This document shows, in pieces, positions 32,178-44,392 of a stretch of 64,000 nt of DNA (the stretch's first letter is position 1; the number at the start of each line of letters is the position of its first letter). Below the pieces are notes generated by a model. That model was not told the origin of the DNA. It ran no database searches and was given only the letters and a program-made list of their open reading frames with translations. Location: positions 1,426,001-1,490,000 of the forward strand of contig JAPDRO010000002.1 of NCBI GenBank assembly GCA_030247885.1, read 5' to 3'. Both the position numbers and the translations under genes were made by a program. The stretch is from Taxawa tesnikishii (nom. ined.). Taxonomy: Eukaryota > Ascomycota > Dothideomycetes > Dothideales.

Positions 32178-34703
32178 TCATCCTTGATGCCGACTACCCG
32201 GCCTTGCCCTCTTCTTCTTCCCATTATTGGGGTCGCAGTCCCGGCAATACCATTTCACTGCGTAGCATTCCGTCAGCCATGGTTCCATACATCATCTTCG
32301 ATCATTCTGGTTCCCGAACTCACCGTTATCATCAGGCGGCGTAGCCAAGCCGACGCAGCCGAGATGGAACCACTCGCGCTCGCAGCTCTCGTTATCGCAC
32401 GCTATCATCTCGCCGAAACTGCCCTTGCCGCAGTAACAGTACTTTGGCTCGTTGGGATCCTCCTCCTCCATCTCGTCGTCGTCGCCTCCATATCCGGGTT
32501 CCTCGTCCACCGCGTCCGGCACTGGTTCGGGCGGGGGCGTGCGTTCGGCTTTCCGGTGCGAAGCAGCGGCCGTGGCTTCTTTCTCGCCAGTGCCCCTACC
32601 TCTTCCTTCTCGTGCGGTCGACTGCCGCGCGCTCGTCGCCCGTGAGCCCGGCGCACCGTTGCGGCGCGTCGAGATGCCAGTCGTCGAGACGTCGCGCGAG
32701 TGTGCTTGTGGTTCTGAAGTGTCGCTACCCAATTCGGACATGTCGTCGTCCGGATCGTGGTCCCGGCTCATGACGGGTGAGCGGTTGTAGCTGGCGATTT
32801 GCTTCAGGATGTGCGCGCCCGACGCGCTCTTGCGGTGGCCTTTGTTGCTGCTACGGCTTTGCGCCAAGGGTTGGTCGGACGTTGAAGAGGAGGTCGTGCC
32901 CGGCCGGGTGTTGGCGGCGTTGTTGCCCCGGCCGCTGCGTGTGCGTACCATGGCCAGATCGGAGGGGAATGAGTCGGTTCGGGGAGTGCTGAGTTTGGAC
33001 GCGCGACCGCTGCGGCTGTTGGTTACGACGGAGGGTGCGGCGGCGGCTTCCTCGACGGTTTCCTCATGCTTGAGCGTGCCGGCTTGCGCGTCAGCTTCTG
33101 GTGGGAGATGGACGGGTGCGGCATCGACGTCCATCGAGTCATCCTGGGCGATGTCTCGAGTCTTCTGGCCTCTGTGTGAAGCGGTCTCCGCAGGCTGGAT
33201 GTCCGTTGCGTCTCCAGCGCTACCGTTTGCGGACCTGTTGTCCGCGACTGAAGCCGGCCTGCTCTTGTCCCTGTCCGCCAGCAGCGTATTTTGCAATAGA
33301 GTGGAGGAGTTCTGCCGGGCACGTGAGGACGTAGGCCTCTGCGTAGAGTTCTCTCGAATCATGGCAACAGGGCCAACAAGTGGTGAAGAAGCGGGAATAG
33401 GAGAGTTGTGTCCTGACCCAACACCTTGGTTCCTAAGGATCGGGTTAGCGTCAGTACATCACTCCAGCGTGTTGCAGGCTACTGACCTCTTCCGGCCAGG
33501 CCCAAGCGCAGGTGCGGGTGCAGGTGCAGGTGCAGTAGCCGCTGCTGCCTTTGTCTTCTTCTTGATCGTTTCTGCGGCCGGCGTGGACCTGGGTGAGGCC
33601 TTGCCTCCTCTGCCGTTCCTGAGACCGCTGAGTTGTCGCTCCATAGCCGGCGCGGCCAGTGGCTTCTCAATCCTCCTTTTCTTCGCAGGCAGTTCGTTGA
33701 CTGTTCCATTGGTTATGCCCAGCCCAGTTGCCTTCGCAGCTGGTGCAGTTTCAGCGGCCTTGCGGCCTTTGCCGGGACCAGGTTTCTTAGCGACCGGCTT
33801 ATCGTCAAAATCAGACTCGATTTGTTCCTTTCTACTCTTCTTAGCTTCTCTTCTTGCATCGTTCCTCGCAGCAGCAATATCGGCATCGTGCATGGCTGCC
33901 GCTGCTGCTGCCAGGTTATTTGTCGCAGCAACATCCCTACGCGTCCGCTCGTGCACGGTTGGAGCAGCTTGTTTCTTCACTCTGTTGTCGGCGTATGCCC
34001 AATGTGTGAGGCTCCCCAACCTAGCTTCTTCACTAATCTCGTTCTCGACGTAAGGGAGGACGTGATCTACTCGATCCAGCTGTTGTGCTAGGCAACGGTT
34101 CGCCTGGGCCATGACTACATTCTTCTCGTCCAGATTGGCGATCATGTTGGAGACAACGAAGCGGAGTTCTTGGAAGGCATGGCGCCTAGTGAGATCGGCT
34201 TGCTCGTCGATCTGGGGCGTGGCAGCTGAGGGGTCGAGGGAGTCGGAGGTGTTCTGGTGATGAAGGGTCGGTAGAGCGCCGTTGATGACAGAACCATTGT
34301 GACTTGTAGTCGCACTGTTTGGGCCGGTGAAGCTAAGCATGGTCTGGGCGGTAGGACGGGGATGCCTGCGTGGAGGGACGGGCATCTTCATGATGGTATC
34401 GGAGAGGCGCGCGAGGGCTTGTGTGGGACCGTGTATCTTCGCTTCCACCTCTTTTACCATTGTAACATACCGCATGACTTCTTTGGGGAGAGCGTCGATG
34501 GAGTCTGTGAAGTACTGGATGGCTGGGAAGAAGCCGGGCGGGTCCTCGTCTGCAGGCCCCTCGACGGGGCCGCCGAAAGAGCCAAAAGGGCGGGCATAGT
34601 AGTTCTGCGGTCTGGTCGAGGATGTGCGCGCCTGTCGTACTGACTGACGGCGGGTCGGATCCGGCGCAGGCTGGACCTTGCGCGCAGCAGCGGTAGGAGG
34701 CAT
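32178..34703 (-). CDS. ING-family chromatin protein with C-terminal PHD finger
   Basis: The 801-residue product comes from three exons, with introns at 33433-33486 and 32258-32323; all junctions keep frame. The N-terminal ING domain starts near [19 protein letters not shown] and continues with helical sequence ([29 protein letters not shown]). A long K/A/S/P-rich disordered linker follows, including an Ala-Pro run. The C-terminal PHD finger has the full C4HC3 set: [20 protein letters not shown], then EWFHLGC, and after the last intron KWYCRDC. The tail is basic ([14 protein letters not shown]), as in proteins that bind phosphoinositides and H3K4me3. ING proteins (Pho23, Yng1, Yng2) are subunits of Rpd3L, NuA3 and NuA4 complexes. 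Which of the three this represents is not clear; length and linker resemble Pho23. Confidence 0.9.
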
Positions 34704-35612
34704 TGCGGTGGCTGCAGGATGCTTGCGACGCGGTGTTGGTGAGGAGCTAGCGGCAAGAGGGAGTTTTGGTTGCGGCTGTCTCTTCGCGGCGAGTAAAGCA
34801 AGCTCAACGCAGCATGAGCATCGTCGGCGTTGGCTGTAGAGGATGGGATGAAGATGTGCGTATGTGTGTGTGGTAGTAGTGCAACAGCAGAGCAGTGCAG
34901 GACGATCAGCAGCCGTGTAGGAAGTAGGAAGAGGGACGAGGGACGAGGGAAGAGGGAAGAGGGAAATCAACTTCACTCTCCACTGTTACCCACCCCGAAA
35001 CGGCGCGCGCGGGCAGAATCCGCGCGCTCTCTCTCCACTGCTGGGACAAAGCGGCAGGGCCCGTCCCCAGGGTCAGAGTTACACCGCTCGCTTAATGACG
35101 TAGTGCCTGTTCAAAGATAGGACGACCAGCAGCTTCAACGTCTATCTCTATCAACATCTGCCATACATCCTTGATTTTAGATAGAAGACAAAACAAAAGA
35201 AACGGAAAGGAAAGGAAAAAGACATAAACAGTCTACTCTACTTAATCTATACGACTTCGGGCAGCAGTTCAGTCGCCCATCCTGTTAGCCATCGTTCAAT
35301 CCGGTGCTCGTCCCGTTGAAATACAAATCCAACTACAATCCTCTCCATATGCCGCTAACTGCCCACGCTTTCGCTGCAATAATGTATGCATGTCATCACG
35401 GCTCCGTATAATGACTTAGCCAACCTTTCACTCCCGACTTTCTCTTGTTGGAGGCACGCTTGCCTATATCTCATCCCCTTTACTCCGTTTACTCCGCAGA
35501 CGTGACCACTTTTCTTCGTCGCGTAGACAACACCAAGTCTCGCTCCATCCTTTCCTATCCACGTCTTCATATCTTGCATCAACCCTCCGGATACCGGAAC
35601 ACTACTGAAACC
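34704..35612. other. Intergenic region between divergent genes (ING / PLP enzyme)
   Basis: About 900 bases. It contains purine-rich GAGGGAAGAGGGAAGAGG sequence near 34930-34965 and A-rich sequence near 35180-35222. Presumably two promoters; no other gene was recognised. Confidence 0.55.
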
Positions 35613-37126
35613 ATGGACGCCACCGAAACATTATCTGACCGCGGCCGCGAGCTCGCAAAGAACAACATCAGGGACAAGTTCTCTGCCATGTTCAGCGATG
35701 TGTATGATGCAGGCACGAACCCGAATGGCTTTGTCAACCTTGGCGTCTCCGAAAATGTAGGAGCTACCATCCAATCATCAGGATTCGGCTCAATCGAATT
35801 CCAAATGCTAACGGGGCAAGCAGTACATAATGACCGAGGAGGTTGCCGAGTTTGCAACTAGGAAGGCAAGCAGTGGACTGCCTACCCTCTCCATCTAGGC
35901 TGACCGTGATATCGGACTACAGCATGAAGCAGCCGCCAAGACATTTACGTATGGTGAAGGCCCATGGGGCAGTGAACGTCTCCGCAAGGCAATGGCAAAC
36001 CATATGAACAAGTATCGAGTCCCATTCTTCCTCTCTGACCAGCGCTCACCCCGGTCAGACACTTCAAGCCTTTCGAACCTGTGGATGCAAACGACATCAT
36101 ATTTGCCAACGGCGTCACGGCTTTGTGCGAGATGCTTGGCTTCTCCATCGCAGAACCGGGAGACGGCATTCTCATGTCACGCCCGATATACCAGGCATTC
36201 CAGAGTGACTTTGGTACCAAAGCTCAGTACGTGCAAATCGTGCCGCTCTAGGCTCCACTGCCACAGAAACTCACCACCTCAGTGTGAGATGCGTCTTTAC
36301 CTCTTTCGGCGACGTGGATCAGTTCTCTCCCGCCGCAGTATCAAAGTACGAGGAAGCTCTTGTCGCAGCCGAGTCATCAGGCACAAGAGTCCGCGCCCTG
36401 CTGCTCTGCCATCCACACAACCCGCTCGGCCAATGCTATCCCGAATCCACCATCGTCGGCCTCATGAAGCTCTGCCAGAAGTACAAAATCCACCTTCTGG
36501 TTGATGAGATCTACGCCGCATCCGTATACGAGATTCCGGACAAGAACGCCTTGCCTTTCACTTCGTCACTCGCGTTCGATTCCTCGCCCTACATCGATGC
36601 GAATCTGCTGCACCTCCTCTACGGCCTCGCCAAGGACTTCGCATGCGGCGGTCTGCGCCTGGGCTGTTTCTGGACCCGCAACTCCGCACTGCGAGCCGCC
36701 ATGTCCTCGATCGGGCAGTTCCACTGGAGTGGCGCGAGCAATGAGACCGTCGCGACGCATATGCTGGAGGACCAGGCCTGGCTCGAGGAGTTTTTGGCCA
36801 CTAGCCGTTCCCGCTTGGCCCACAACAACAAGCTCACCAGACAGCTGCTCGACGAACAGGGCATCGAGTATCACACCGGCGCTAACGCGGGCTTCTTCAT
36901 CTGGGTCGATCTGAGGCCTTACTTGGCAAAGACCGGAGCGAGCGATGGATGGGCAGCGGAGAAGAAGCTGCTTGAGTCGATGTTGGCGCGCAAGGTCTAC
37001 ATCAACGATGGCGAGAGTTTGAGTGCTGAGGAACCAGGTTGGTTCAGGATCGTCTTCTCACAGGAAGAGAGGACCTTGAGGGAGGGGTTGCGCAGAGTGT
37101 TCGAGGCCATCAGGTCTGGGGAATAG
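35613..37126 (+). CDS. ACC-synthase-like class I/II aminotransferase (PLP enzyme)
   Basis: The 428-residue product comes from five exons, with introns at 35757-35823, 35866-35922, 36012-36058 and 36227-36282. Exons add up to exactly 429 codons including the stop. The second intron uses a GC donor (AAG|GCAAGC), and exon 2 is only 42 nt. Fold type I PLP enzyme features are visible: FTYGEGPWGSERLRKAM near the substrate site, IIFANGVTALCEMLGFS, CHPHNPLGQCYP (the NPLG turn), LLVDEIYA (Asp that contacts the PLP nitrogen), and the Schiff-base lysine in GLAKDFACGGLRLGC. The C-terminal RIVFSQEE holds the carboxylate-binding Arg. The family includes 1-aminocyclopropane-1-carboxylate synthases and many fungal aminotransferases of unknown substrate, so ethylene-precursor synthesis should not be assumed. 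Confidence 0.9.
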
Positions 37127-37240
37127 ATTCGAACGGAGTGGGGCGGGAATGAAATCGCGTTGGATGGTCACAAGTGACGTGAAATCATCAGTCTTGTTTG
37201 CCTTCGTACGAAAGCTTTCATACAGGCTATATCTAAGTTT

Positions 37241-39448
37241 CTAATCCTTCACCAATCCGCACATCAACACCCTGAACACACCACCTCTCCTCCTCTTCCG
37301 CTTCTTTTCGACCTCAACACCGACTTCCGGCTTCCTGGCCGTGTACTCGACACTTGACGCCGCCGTGGTCGTGCTGCCATCTCTCTTCTTCTCAGTAAAC
37401 CTGCGTCGGAGTTCCGGGGCAGACTGTTGTTCCTCGGCTGGCGCTTTCCGTTCGACCGCACCATCGAGCGCGTCAGGCGGGCCCGGGAGCACGCCGGGAA
37501 CCGACAGCTGCCGCGCGGGTTGGCTCTCGTCTCCCTCCTTCTCATCCTCTTCGTCATCGGTCTCTCCGGCCAGGATCCCGGACGTCTCTGCGACGTCTGC
37601 AAGGTCCGTAGCGGACGTTCCTACGCCCGGAGAGGCGTACGGCGCATCGGTGTTCCTGCGGTTCAGTCCGATTCGCGAGGGTCGATGTATGATGACCGTG
37701 CTGGTCGTGTCTGCTCGCGTCCTCCGCCTCACCACGGGTTCGTCTTCCTCCCCGAGCGGGCTGGAAACTGCGGGTGCAGATTGCACGGTCGAGGCGACGG
37801 ATTTGGTGACTTCTTCCCTCCGTTGCCGCTTGCGCAGGCTCGGCGATTGCAGAAGCCTTCGCAGGCTGCTGCTGCGTCGCACGAGTTCCGGGCGGTGTTC
37901 CTCGAGATCGGGCGATGTGACCGTCTTGCGTGGCGAGTTGGTGGCTTTGACAGAAGGGGAGCGCGTTATGCCGTCGTCGTTCTTGTAGCTTGGGCACCAG
38001 CCTTCGCGGAGTGCGACCCAGACGCCTGTCGCGACGATGAGGTTGTGGAGTTCGGGCGTCATCGTGACTGCTTCCTCTTCAGGAATTGTGTCAGCGGAGA
38101 GTGAGCGCTTCATAGCCGGCGCAGATAATGGTGGCGAGTTGGCGGCGGAGGTGACTGGTGAAGGCATAAAATAAGAATCTTGGATGTCCAGCTTTGTGCG
38201 GGTGATGGAAGCGATGACTGGATGCCGGCGGGAACTGGGCGTGATGGTGCTGAAATTGAACTTCTTGATCTCGTTGTCTGCCGTCTGGGAAGCTCCCGGT
38301 TCGGGACTTGTTGCGCCCTTCCGCACTCGCTGTCTTTTAGGAATCCAGCGCGCCGTCGTACCAAGCCCGTGCACGTCGGTGCTGGAGAACTCATAACCGC
38401 CGTTCGGTAATTGGTACGCTTGCCATTCCCTGCCATCATCTAAGCAGATCAGTTGTTTGTTGATGGCCGTTGTAGCCTCGACTGTCTTGCCACACTTGGC
38501 GACGCTGCTTCTGGGACTCTTGATAACTGCCAACGTGTCGCGGGATCCGTCCTCCTCGGTCCTTGCTTCCTCGTATCTGTCGGCCTTGACAACGGCAACG
38601 TCATGTGAGAACATGGCAGACGGGAGAATTTCGAATGCAGGCATGGGTCTTCCTGAAGACGACGGAGCAGCGAGTTTATGTAATTGAAGAAAAGTTCTGG
38701 TCCGAACATGGAGCTTCTTGCCAGCCTTGGACGGAGGAGGATGGCATATGCTGTAGGAGGTCTTAGAGCGAGTGCGCTTGGTCCCTTGCAATGCATGGCC
38801 GCTCATGATTGATCCCTCTCTTGAGAGGTCATCGTCGCTCGACCTCGAGTCAGGTTCCGCGAACATGATTGATCGTTTGTAAGTTGTTTTCGTAGGACTA
38901 GATGACGTGGTCGATAGGGCACTTCCTGGAGTACGCTGTAGCGTAGGTCTTGGTGTAGGTAATGGGGTAGATGGGTCTTTGTTCAGGTTAGCCTGTGAAC
39001 AATACGAATATGTACAGCTTGAACGTATGTCGGCAGAAGGCACAGTACGACAGCACGCCAGTAGATGAATCTAGCAGGCGCAACCTGCTTGAGACCAACA
39101 AAGTAGGATGTTCCGTTCAGACATCCTTTTTCAACAGTGTCTCTGTTCCTGGAACTTGCGGATCACCCTCAATGTATGCGGGGTGGAAATATGGAATGCT
39201 CCCGGCTGTTCTGTTCCCTGCCAAGCCCGCATGGGAGATTCGGAAGATGGCCATGCCTTCTGCCAACGAGTTGCAAACGAACATGACTTACCGTAAGGAG
39301 TGTTGTTTTCGTCTTTTGTGTCTTCGTGTGTGTCTGGTGCAGTACTGGGTCGGTCGGGGATGTCGTTATTTGTGGTTCCATTCCAAAGGTTCCAGGGCGT
39401 CATAAACATGGCTGGGATTGAGGCAGCCAGCCTCTCCGTAGTGGCCAT
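37241..39448 (-). CDS. Conserved fungal protein of unknown function (about 650 residues)
   Basis: Two exons. The first begins MATTERLAASIPAMFMTPW (ATG at 39446-39448) and ends at a GTAAGT donor near 39293. The second begins after a CACAG acceptor near 38991 with NLNKDPSTPLPTPRPTLQ. The phase across this roughly 300-nt intron does not match by one base, so a further small indel or a different junction is likely. The N-terminal third contains the conserved-looking blocks KKLHVRTRTFLQLHKL and CLDDGREWQAYQLPNGGYEF, plus LHNLIVATGVWVALREGWCP. The rest is disordered with basic and acidic runs. The C-terminus is strongly basic (KKRKRRRGG) and ends VLMCGLVKD. No membrane span or catalytic motif was recognised. 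Confidence 0.72.
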
Positions 39449-40564
39449 TGCGTGCAGCTGCAACCAGGCAGGCTGGGAATTTTAAAGAGTGGCTAATTCA
39501 TAGGATGCACGAACAAAACAAAAGAGGGGGAGTCTTCCAGACGTCGCGCGAGAAGAGACGTTGAGACCCATATAACGAAAGGAAAGACCGGATGGCGGTG
39601 TGCTTGGCAGAGGATGGAGAGTTGGTAAGGCTGTGTAAGACAAGACGGCCTGAGGCTAACGACAAGAGTCTTGTAGTTTAGTTCTGACGTCTCCTTTCTG
39701 ATCAGCCCATCCGGGGGGTTCGTTGGTATATTATGGTCAGAGATTGGAGCGGACGATACGAATTGCAAAGGCTATGGTCAGACCACTGTTCGCGCTCCCC
39801 ATCCCCACTTGACGGGCATCTGTACTAGCAGTAGTCGCACAGCAAGGTGTTGTTCTTTGTACGCGCGGATACGCAAGCAACAGAAGCCCGACAGAAGCAC
39901 CGGAAGCGTAACTAGGAGCTGCCCCACAGCTTTCATTGCTCCATGCGGTTTAGTTTCTCATCCTGCGTCGAGGCATTTGCGTGATCGGCGTCCCGGCTGG
40001 CTTCCATCCGTTGCCATCGTTGCATAAGCGGAATTCCACTCGTCGTGGTTACCGGATGGGGCGTGCTCGCGCTTGGCTTGGCTGCAGCATCTGCCACGGT
40101 GACCGGCCGCGTCGGATCTTAGCAAGGCCAGCAAGCCATACGGACGGACGAATGAGAGATTTTGCGCCCGCCATACCGCTATACGAACTTGACACAGTCA
40201 AATCCGCACCTCACACGGCGTGCCTCTCTTCCATCATCCGCGCGTTCACAACAATCCGCACCCTTTTTCCTCCGGTAATCTCCGCGGCCGTTACCGCCAA
40301 GCGTCGCTCGCTCGCTGTCTCCCTTTCCCTCATCCATACCGCTCTGGAATCATCAAGACCAAACGGTCTGATTAACTGCAAATTTCAACAATCAGGAGAA
40401 CAACGTGAAAGGGTTTCCCGGAAAACAACAACGTTACTCTATTCCTGGAGGGACCATTTCCCAAGTGCTCTCCTCATTCTTATCCCTCTTCGTCCGGGAG
40501 CTGGCTGTGAGGCTGACCGAGATTTGCTGCCCTGTGTCCTCCGCGGCCATCCGATTCACCGAGA
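39449..40564. other. Intergenic region between divergent genes
   Basis: About 1.1 kb without recognised coding sequence or repeats. It should hold the promoters of the unknown gene on the left and the GPI mannosyltransferase on the right. Confidence 0.55.
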
Positions 40565-42161
40565 ATGGCTCTCGCTCAAAGCAGTTCAGTCCACGGGGCC
40601 AACATCAAGGGCCTAGCTCTCGCGTTTGCTTGTTGGAAGCTCCTTTTGCTAGTCGTAGCTTGTGCTAGTCCCGGTCCCGGCTACGACACGTCGGCCCAAA
40701 TCCTTCTGCCAGGAGGCTCGGATGAAGCTCCTTTGCTTGTACGTCTGGTCGCCCACGTGGCACATAAACTGGTCCGCTGGGATGCGCTTTACTTTGTAGA
40801 CATCGCGCACCACGGTTATCGGTTCGAGCAGGAATGGGCTTTCGGCTGGGGCCATACCAGATTCATTGCCCTGGTCGCGAATGGTGCGCTTTTCATTGTC
40901 TAACTCCGAACTGCCAAGGCTAAGTCCGTCTCAGTTCTTCCTCTGTCTGCCTCGATGCCTCCTTTGATATTGCACGCCCTCGTTGGCACTGCTATTGCCC
41001 ATGTATCTCACTTCCTTTCAGTGCTCGTGCTTTACGCTCTGGCATGGCGAGTCCTGCCATTCGACACGCACAGACGTAGCTCTACAGCGTTCGTGGCGGC
41101 GTTCTTGCACATCATCACGCCAGCCGGACTTTTCATGTCCGCACCTTATACTGAGCCTCTCTTCTCACTTCTGAACTTTATTGGCATGTTCCTCTACTCG
41201 TCCATCTACACGTCGGAGAATCTCGGCATTGGCGGTGCTCTGTTTACGGTCATCGCCGCCGGGGCTTGTTTCGGGCTTGCAACGACGGTTCGGAGCAACG
41301 GTCTTCTCAGCGGTCTGATCTTCGCCTATGCTATTCTGGCCCGTATCGAGCAAGTGTTGAATGACCTGTTTAGCCTGCGAGGTCTGCCACGCGCACTCCG
41401 CTTCGTCATACCGTTCACCGTGGCTGGTCTTTTGACAGCCGGCGGCAGCGTCCTACCCCAATACATCGCTTTCCGAGAGTACTGTCTTCCGGAGACCGAA
41501 GCTCCTCGGCCCTGGTGCTCACATCTGCCGCCGAGTGTCTTCTCATATGTTCAAAAACACTATTGGTAAATACGAACGAAAACAGTCACTGCGCCACTTA
41601 CTGATGGGACCGGTTAGGAACGTTGGCTTTCTGCGGTATTGGACGTTCTCCAATCTCCCCTCTTCTTGCTGGCCCTCCCAATGCTCCTTGCGCTTCTGTT
41701 GACCGGATCTGTGGCGATTTTCTACTCCGAAAGACTGATGGCATCACGAGGACCTCTCCAAAAACGGACATGCATCACAGTGAGGGGCCTGGTGTCCGAC
41801 GCACGACCAATGGCCATGTGCCGTGGACGGCTCAGCAGTGTTTCAAGGTTCTCATCCGGCGGTTCGCTCTGCCTCAGGTTGTCCTGGCTCTTCTTACTTT
41901 TGCGAACTTCCACGTTCAGATCATCAACCGCATAGCTACTGGTTATCCGATCTGGTACATGGTCATCGCCATAGCAATCACTTACTTCCAGCAGGACAAA
42001 ATGTTCACTCCTGGACATCAAGCAAAGTACCGAGCGATCGAGCCGATAAAGCCGCACGCACATTTGCAGGCGCACGTGCCCAGCAATGGATCGTCAGAAG
42101 CATGGTCATGTACGCAATCATTCAAGGTGGTCTATATGCCAGCTTTCTGCCTCCAGCATGA
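40565..42161 (+). CDS. GPI18: GPI mannosyltransferase 2 (PIG-V/Gpi18 family), frame-broken
   Basis: This multi-span ER enzyme adds the second mannose to the GPI anchor precursor. The luminal catalytic region near the N-terminus is visible as VRWDALYFVDIAHHGYRFEQEWAFGWG in two steps, with the conserved WD and the EWAF motif. Later, LVLYALAWRVLP, TPAGLFMSAPYTEPLFSLL (the SAPYTE signature) and TVRSNG are present. After an intron at about 41571-41620 (GTAAAT...GGTTAG) come NVGFLRYWTFSNLP and, at the end, FANFHVQIINRIATGYP and YAIIQGGLYASFLPPA*. The frame is interrupted by a TAA near 40900-40905, by a C4 run at 41657-41660 (one C heals it) and at two further points between about 41780 and 42080. 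Conserved sequence on both sides of each point argues for one gene. Confidence 0.82.
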
Positions 42162-42233
42162 GGGGCTCCCAACTTGTACAGTCCAATCATTGTCTGTTAC
42201 CAACCGACCCGACACCCTCCTAGCTCTCTGCAA

Positions 42234-43624
42234 TCACTGCGCTTTCATGTCAACAAGAATCTTAACATGCTTGTCCTTTTCCTTCACCAACGCCCAGATT
42301 CCCTTGTCTACCACATCTTCTACCTTTATGCGGCTGGTAATCATCTTATGCGGCTTCAGCCTCCCATCCGCAATAGCTTTGATGACGTTCTCAAAGTCAA
42401 CCCTTTGGTATCCGAGCACGGCGAGATACTTTCCCTCGTTGAACACCAGCATATTTGGGTTGAATGGAACGTCTTTCTCCCAGATGGCGACGTTCACCAC
42501 GGTTCCTCTAGCTTTGGTTGCTTGGCAAGCCGTCGTCAACGATGCCGGTACACCGGCGCAGTCGAAAACGATGTCCGGGCCGTTGCCGTTACAAAGTTCT
42601 CGAGACACCTTGACGAGATCGTACGTCCGGGGGTCGAGGACGTGATGCGCGCCGAACTCTCGAGCGAATTTTTGCCGTTGTGAGGCTACCTCAGACATGA
42701 TGATCTTCTTGGTACCATGCGCAAGTAAAACTTGCACGACTGCGAGACCGATTGGGCCTCCGCCTGAGACACGAATCAGCAAGCGAGTTGTGAGATGGAC
42801 GATCGCGGGATCGCTTACCCAAGACCAATACTGACGCTTCAGATGCCGGAAGCGAAGCGAGTGGAGATGCAGCGACGGCGTGCCAGGCTACAGAAAGCGG
42901 TTCGACTAAGGCCCCAATATCCAGATCGACACCCTCCGGGAGTGGAAGACATGCTTCTGCAGGCAAAACCACAGACTCACTCATTCCACCTCCACCACCT
43001 GGATGCAAACATCATCAGTCCTCCCTGATTTCTTGCAGACCCCGTCACACCGTTCACGTATGACAACACTCACCGCTCAGTCCTACAAACCCTCCATTCG
43101 GACATGCATTCTCGGCGCCGATTTTGCACGCACCGCAGCTCCCGCAGTAGATCGTGGGCTGCACCGCCACCTTTGGCCGACTTTGAAGTCGCCGCCGACA
43201 TTATTGCCGATCTCAGTTATGGTGCCCGAGAACTCGTGACCGATGGTAATGGGAATCGTTTCCCGAGTGACTGGATGAGGATGAACAGGCGAGAAGCTGC
43301 AACACAAAACAATCAGCAAAGAACGTAGCTGCTTCGGCGTTCAGCTTCGCTGTTCTGGCAGAAGTCCGATCGGATTTGGACAAGACTGAGGGCTGAAATG
43401 GCGACGGTGTCGCAAACTCACTTTGGCCCGCCCATAAACTCATGAAGGTCCGTTCCACAAATTCCGACAAATGCTGGTTCAACCTGCACATCAAGTCAGT
43501 GAGCGGTGACTTTGTAGGAACAAAGTGAGCGGTTTACCCTGATCTGATCCGGACCGCATTCTGCGATTGGCACATCGTGCTCTATGCGAATATCCTCCTT
43601 GCCGTAATACCTTGCTGCGCGCAT
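42234..43624 (-). CDS. Zinc-dependent medium-chain alcohol dehydrogenase, (R,R)-butanediol dehydrogenase-like
   Basis: At least four exons. Exon 1 (43538-43624) starts MRAARYYGKEDIRIEHDVP and is in phase with exon 2, which carries the catalytic zinc Cys and proton-relay residues in GICGTDLHEF. The next exon has TIGHEFSGTITEIG (second zinc ligand His and Glu), then the structural zinc cysteines in YCGSCGACKIGAENACPN. The nucleotide-binding domain shows GGGPIGLAVVQVL and VFDCAGVPASLTTA, and the C-terminus is HVKILVDMKAQ*. Reading into the structural zinc loop needs one added G near 43165-43175 (after KVGQ). Order and motifs match fungal butanediol dehydrogenases (Bdh1 group), NAD-dependent and cytosolic, but sorbitol or xylitol dehydrogenase activity cannot be excluded. 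Confidence 0.83.
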
Positions 43625-43754
43625 TGTTGTTTTCTGCATTGTTGCCAATCACCCTCTCTTCTGTGCACCGTTCACTCAGCTCGTTGGTCGCAAATGCTTG
43701 CTGATAGGATGTTTTCCTTGCTACGACTCTAACTCAACGAGTAGAGGTACACAG

Positions 43755-44183
43755 TCATTGGTCTTTCCAAGCTGTCAATGGGGCATCCCGCCCTTTTTGT
43801 TTCTTGCGAGCTAGCTGGCCAAGCACCTCTTCATCCCATTTGTCCGGATCGCCTGAGACGGGGTCCTGCTGCCCAGCACCGACCATGAAACCCTGCACAC
43901 GGAGAGGCATGTGGTTCTGTTTTAGGTTACCCAGAAACTGGAGAGCCCCTCGTGTAGGAGGCGCCGCTGGCGAACAACAACGACAATGACGCGGAACTGT
44001 GGAGTGATTGGCGTGAACAGTGAGGGGTCGTGGAGTCTCCACAGGGTTCGGGTGGTTGTAACTACGGAAGGTTAGACGAGGGCCGCATATCCCAGCACAG
44101 GAGAAGAGAGAGGAAACAACAAAACCAAAAAAGTCAACTCGATCAAGGCTATCCATTGCTTTTATACATGCCAAACACTGCAT
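43755..44183 (-). CDS. Possible small protein gene, unknown
   Basis: The C-terminal part reads GFMVGAGQQDPVSGDPDKW then DEEVLGQLARKKQKGRD and APLTAWKDQ*, which looks like natural protein. An intron of about 45 nt (GTAACC...GTGCAG) may precede GFMVGAG. Upstream exons and the start codon are unclear, with several possible GT-AG pairs. I recognise no family. It is placed between the alcohol dehydrogenase (-) and the aldo-keto reductase (+). Confidence 0.35.
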   Translation of the reverse strand: MQCLACIKAMDSLDRVDFFGFVVSSLFSCAGICGPRLTFRSYNHPNPVETPRPLTVHANHSTVPRHCRCCSPAAPPTRGALQFLGNLKQNHMPLRVQGFMVGAGQQDPVSGDPDKWDEEVLGQLARKKQKGRDAPLTAWKDQ

Positions 44184-44392
44184 TGAAGCTACGCCAACTC
44201 GGAGGTGCGCTTGCGCACAGAGGTCGCTTCCACTTCCGATGTCCCTCGCTCCAAAGCCGACCTCACGGCGACTGCCAAGCTACGAGTGATAGCAGGACTT
44301 TAGTAACCTTGGCTCCACCACCAAAACGCGATTCACGTTCTGCTCCCTCAACCGTGCACTGGAGGCCCCAATCGCTCATCAGAGCCTACAGC

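Noticed and set aside
35613-37126. ACC-synthase-like gene as broken, because no single frame covers it
   Set aside because: Four introns, one with a GC donor, connect five exons to exactly 429 codons with continuous family motifs; the gene is intact.
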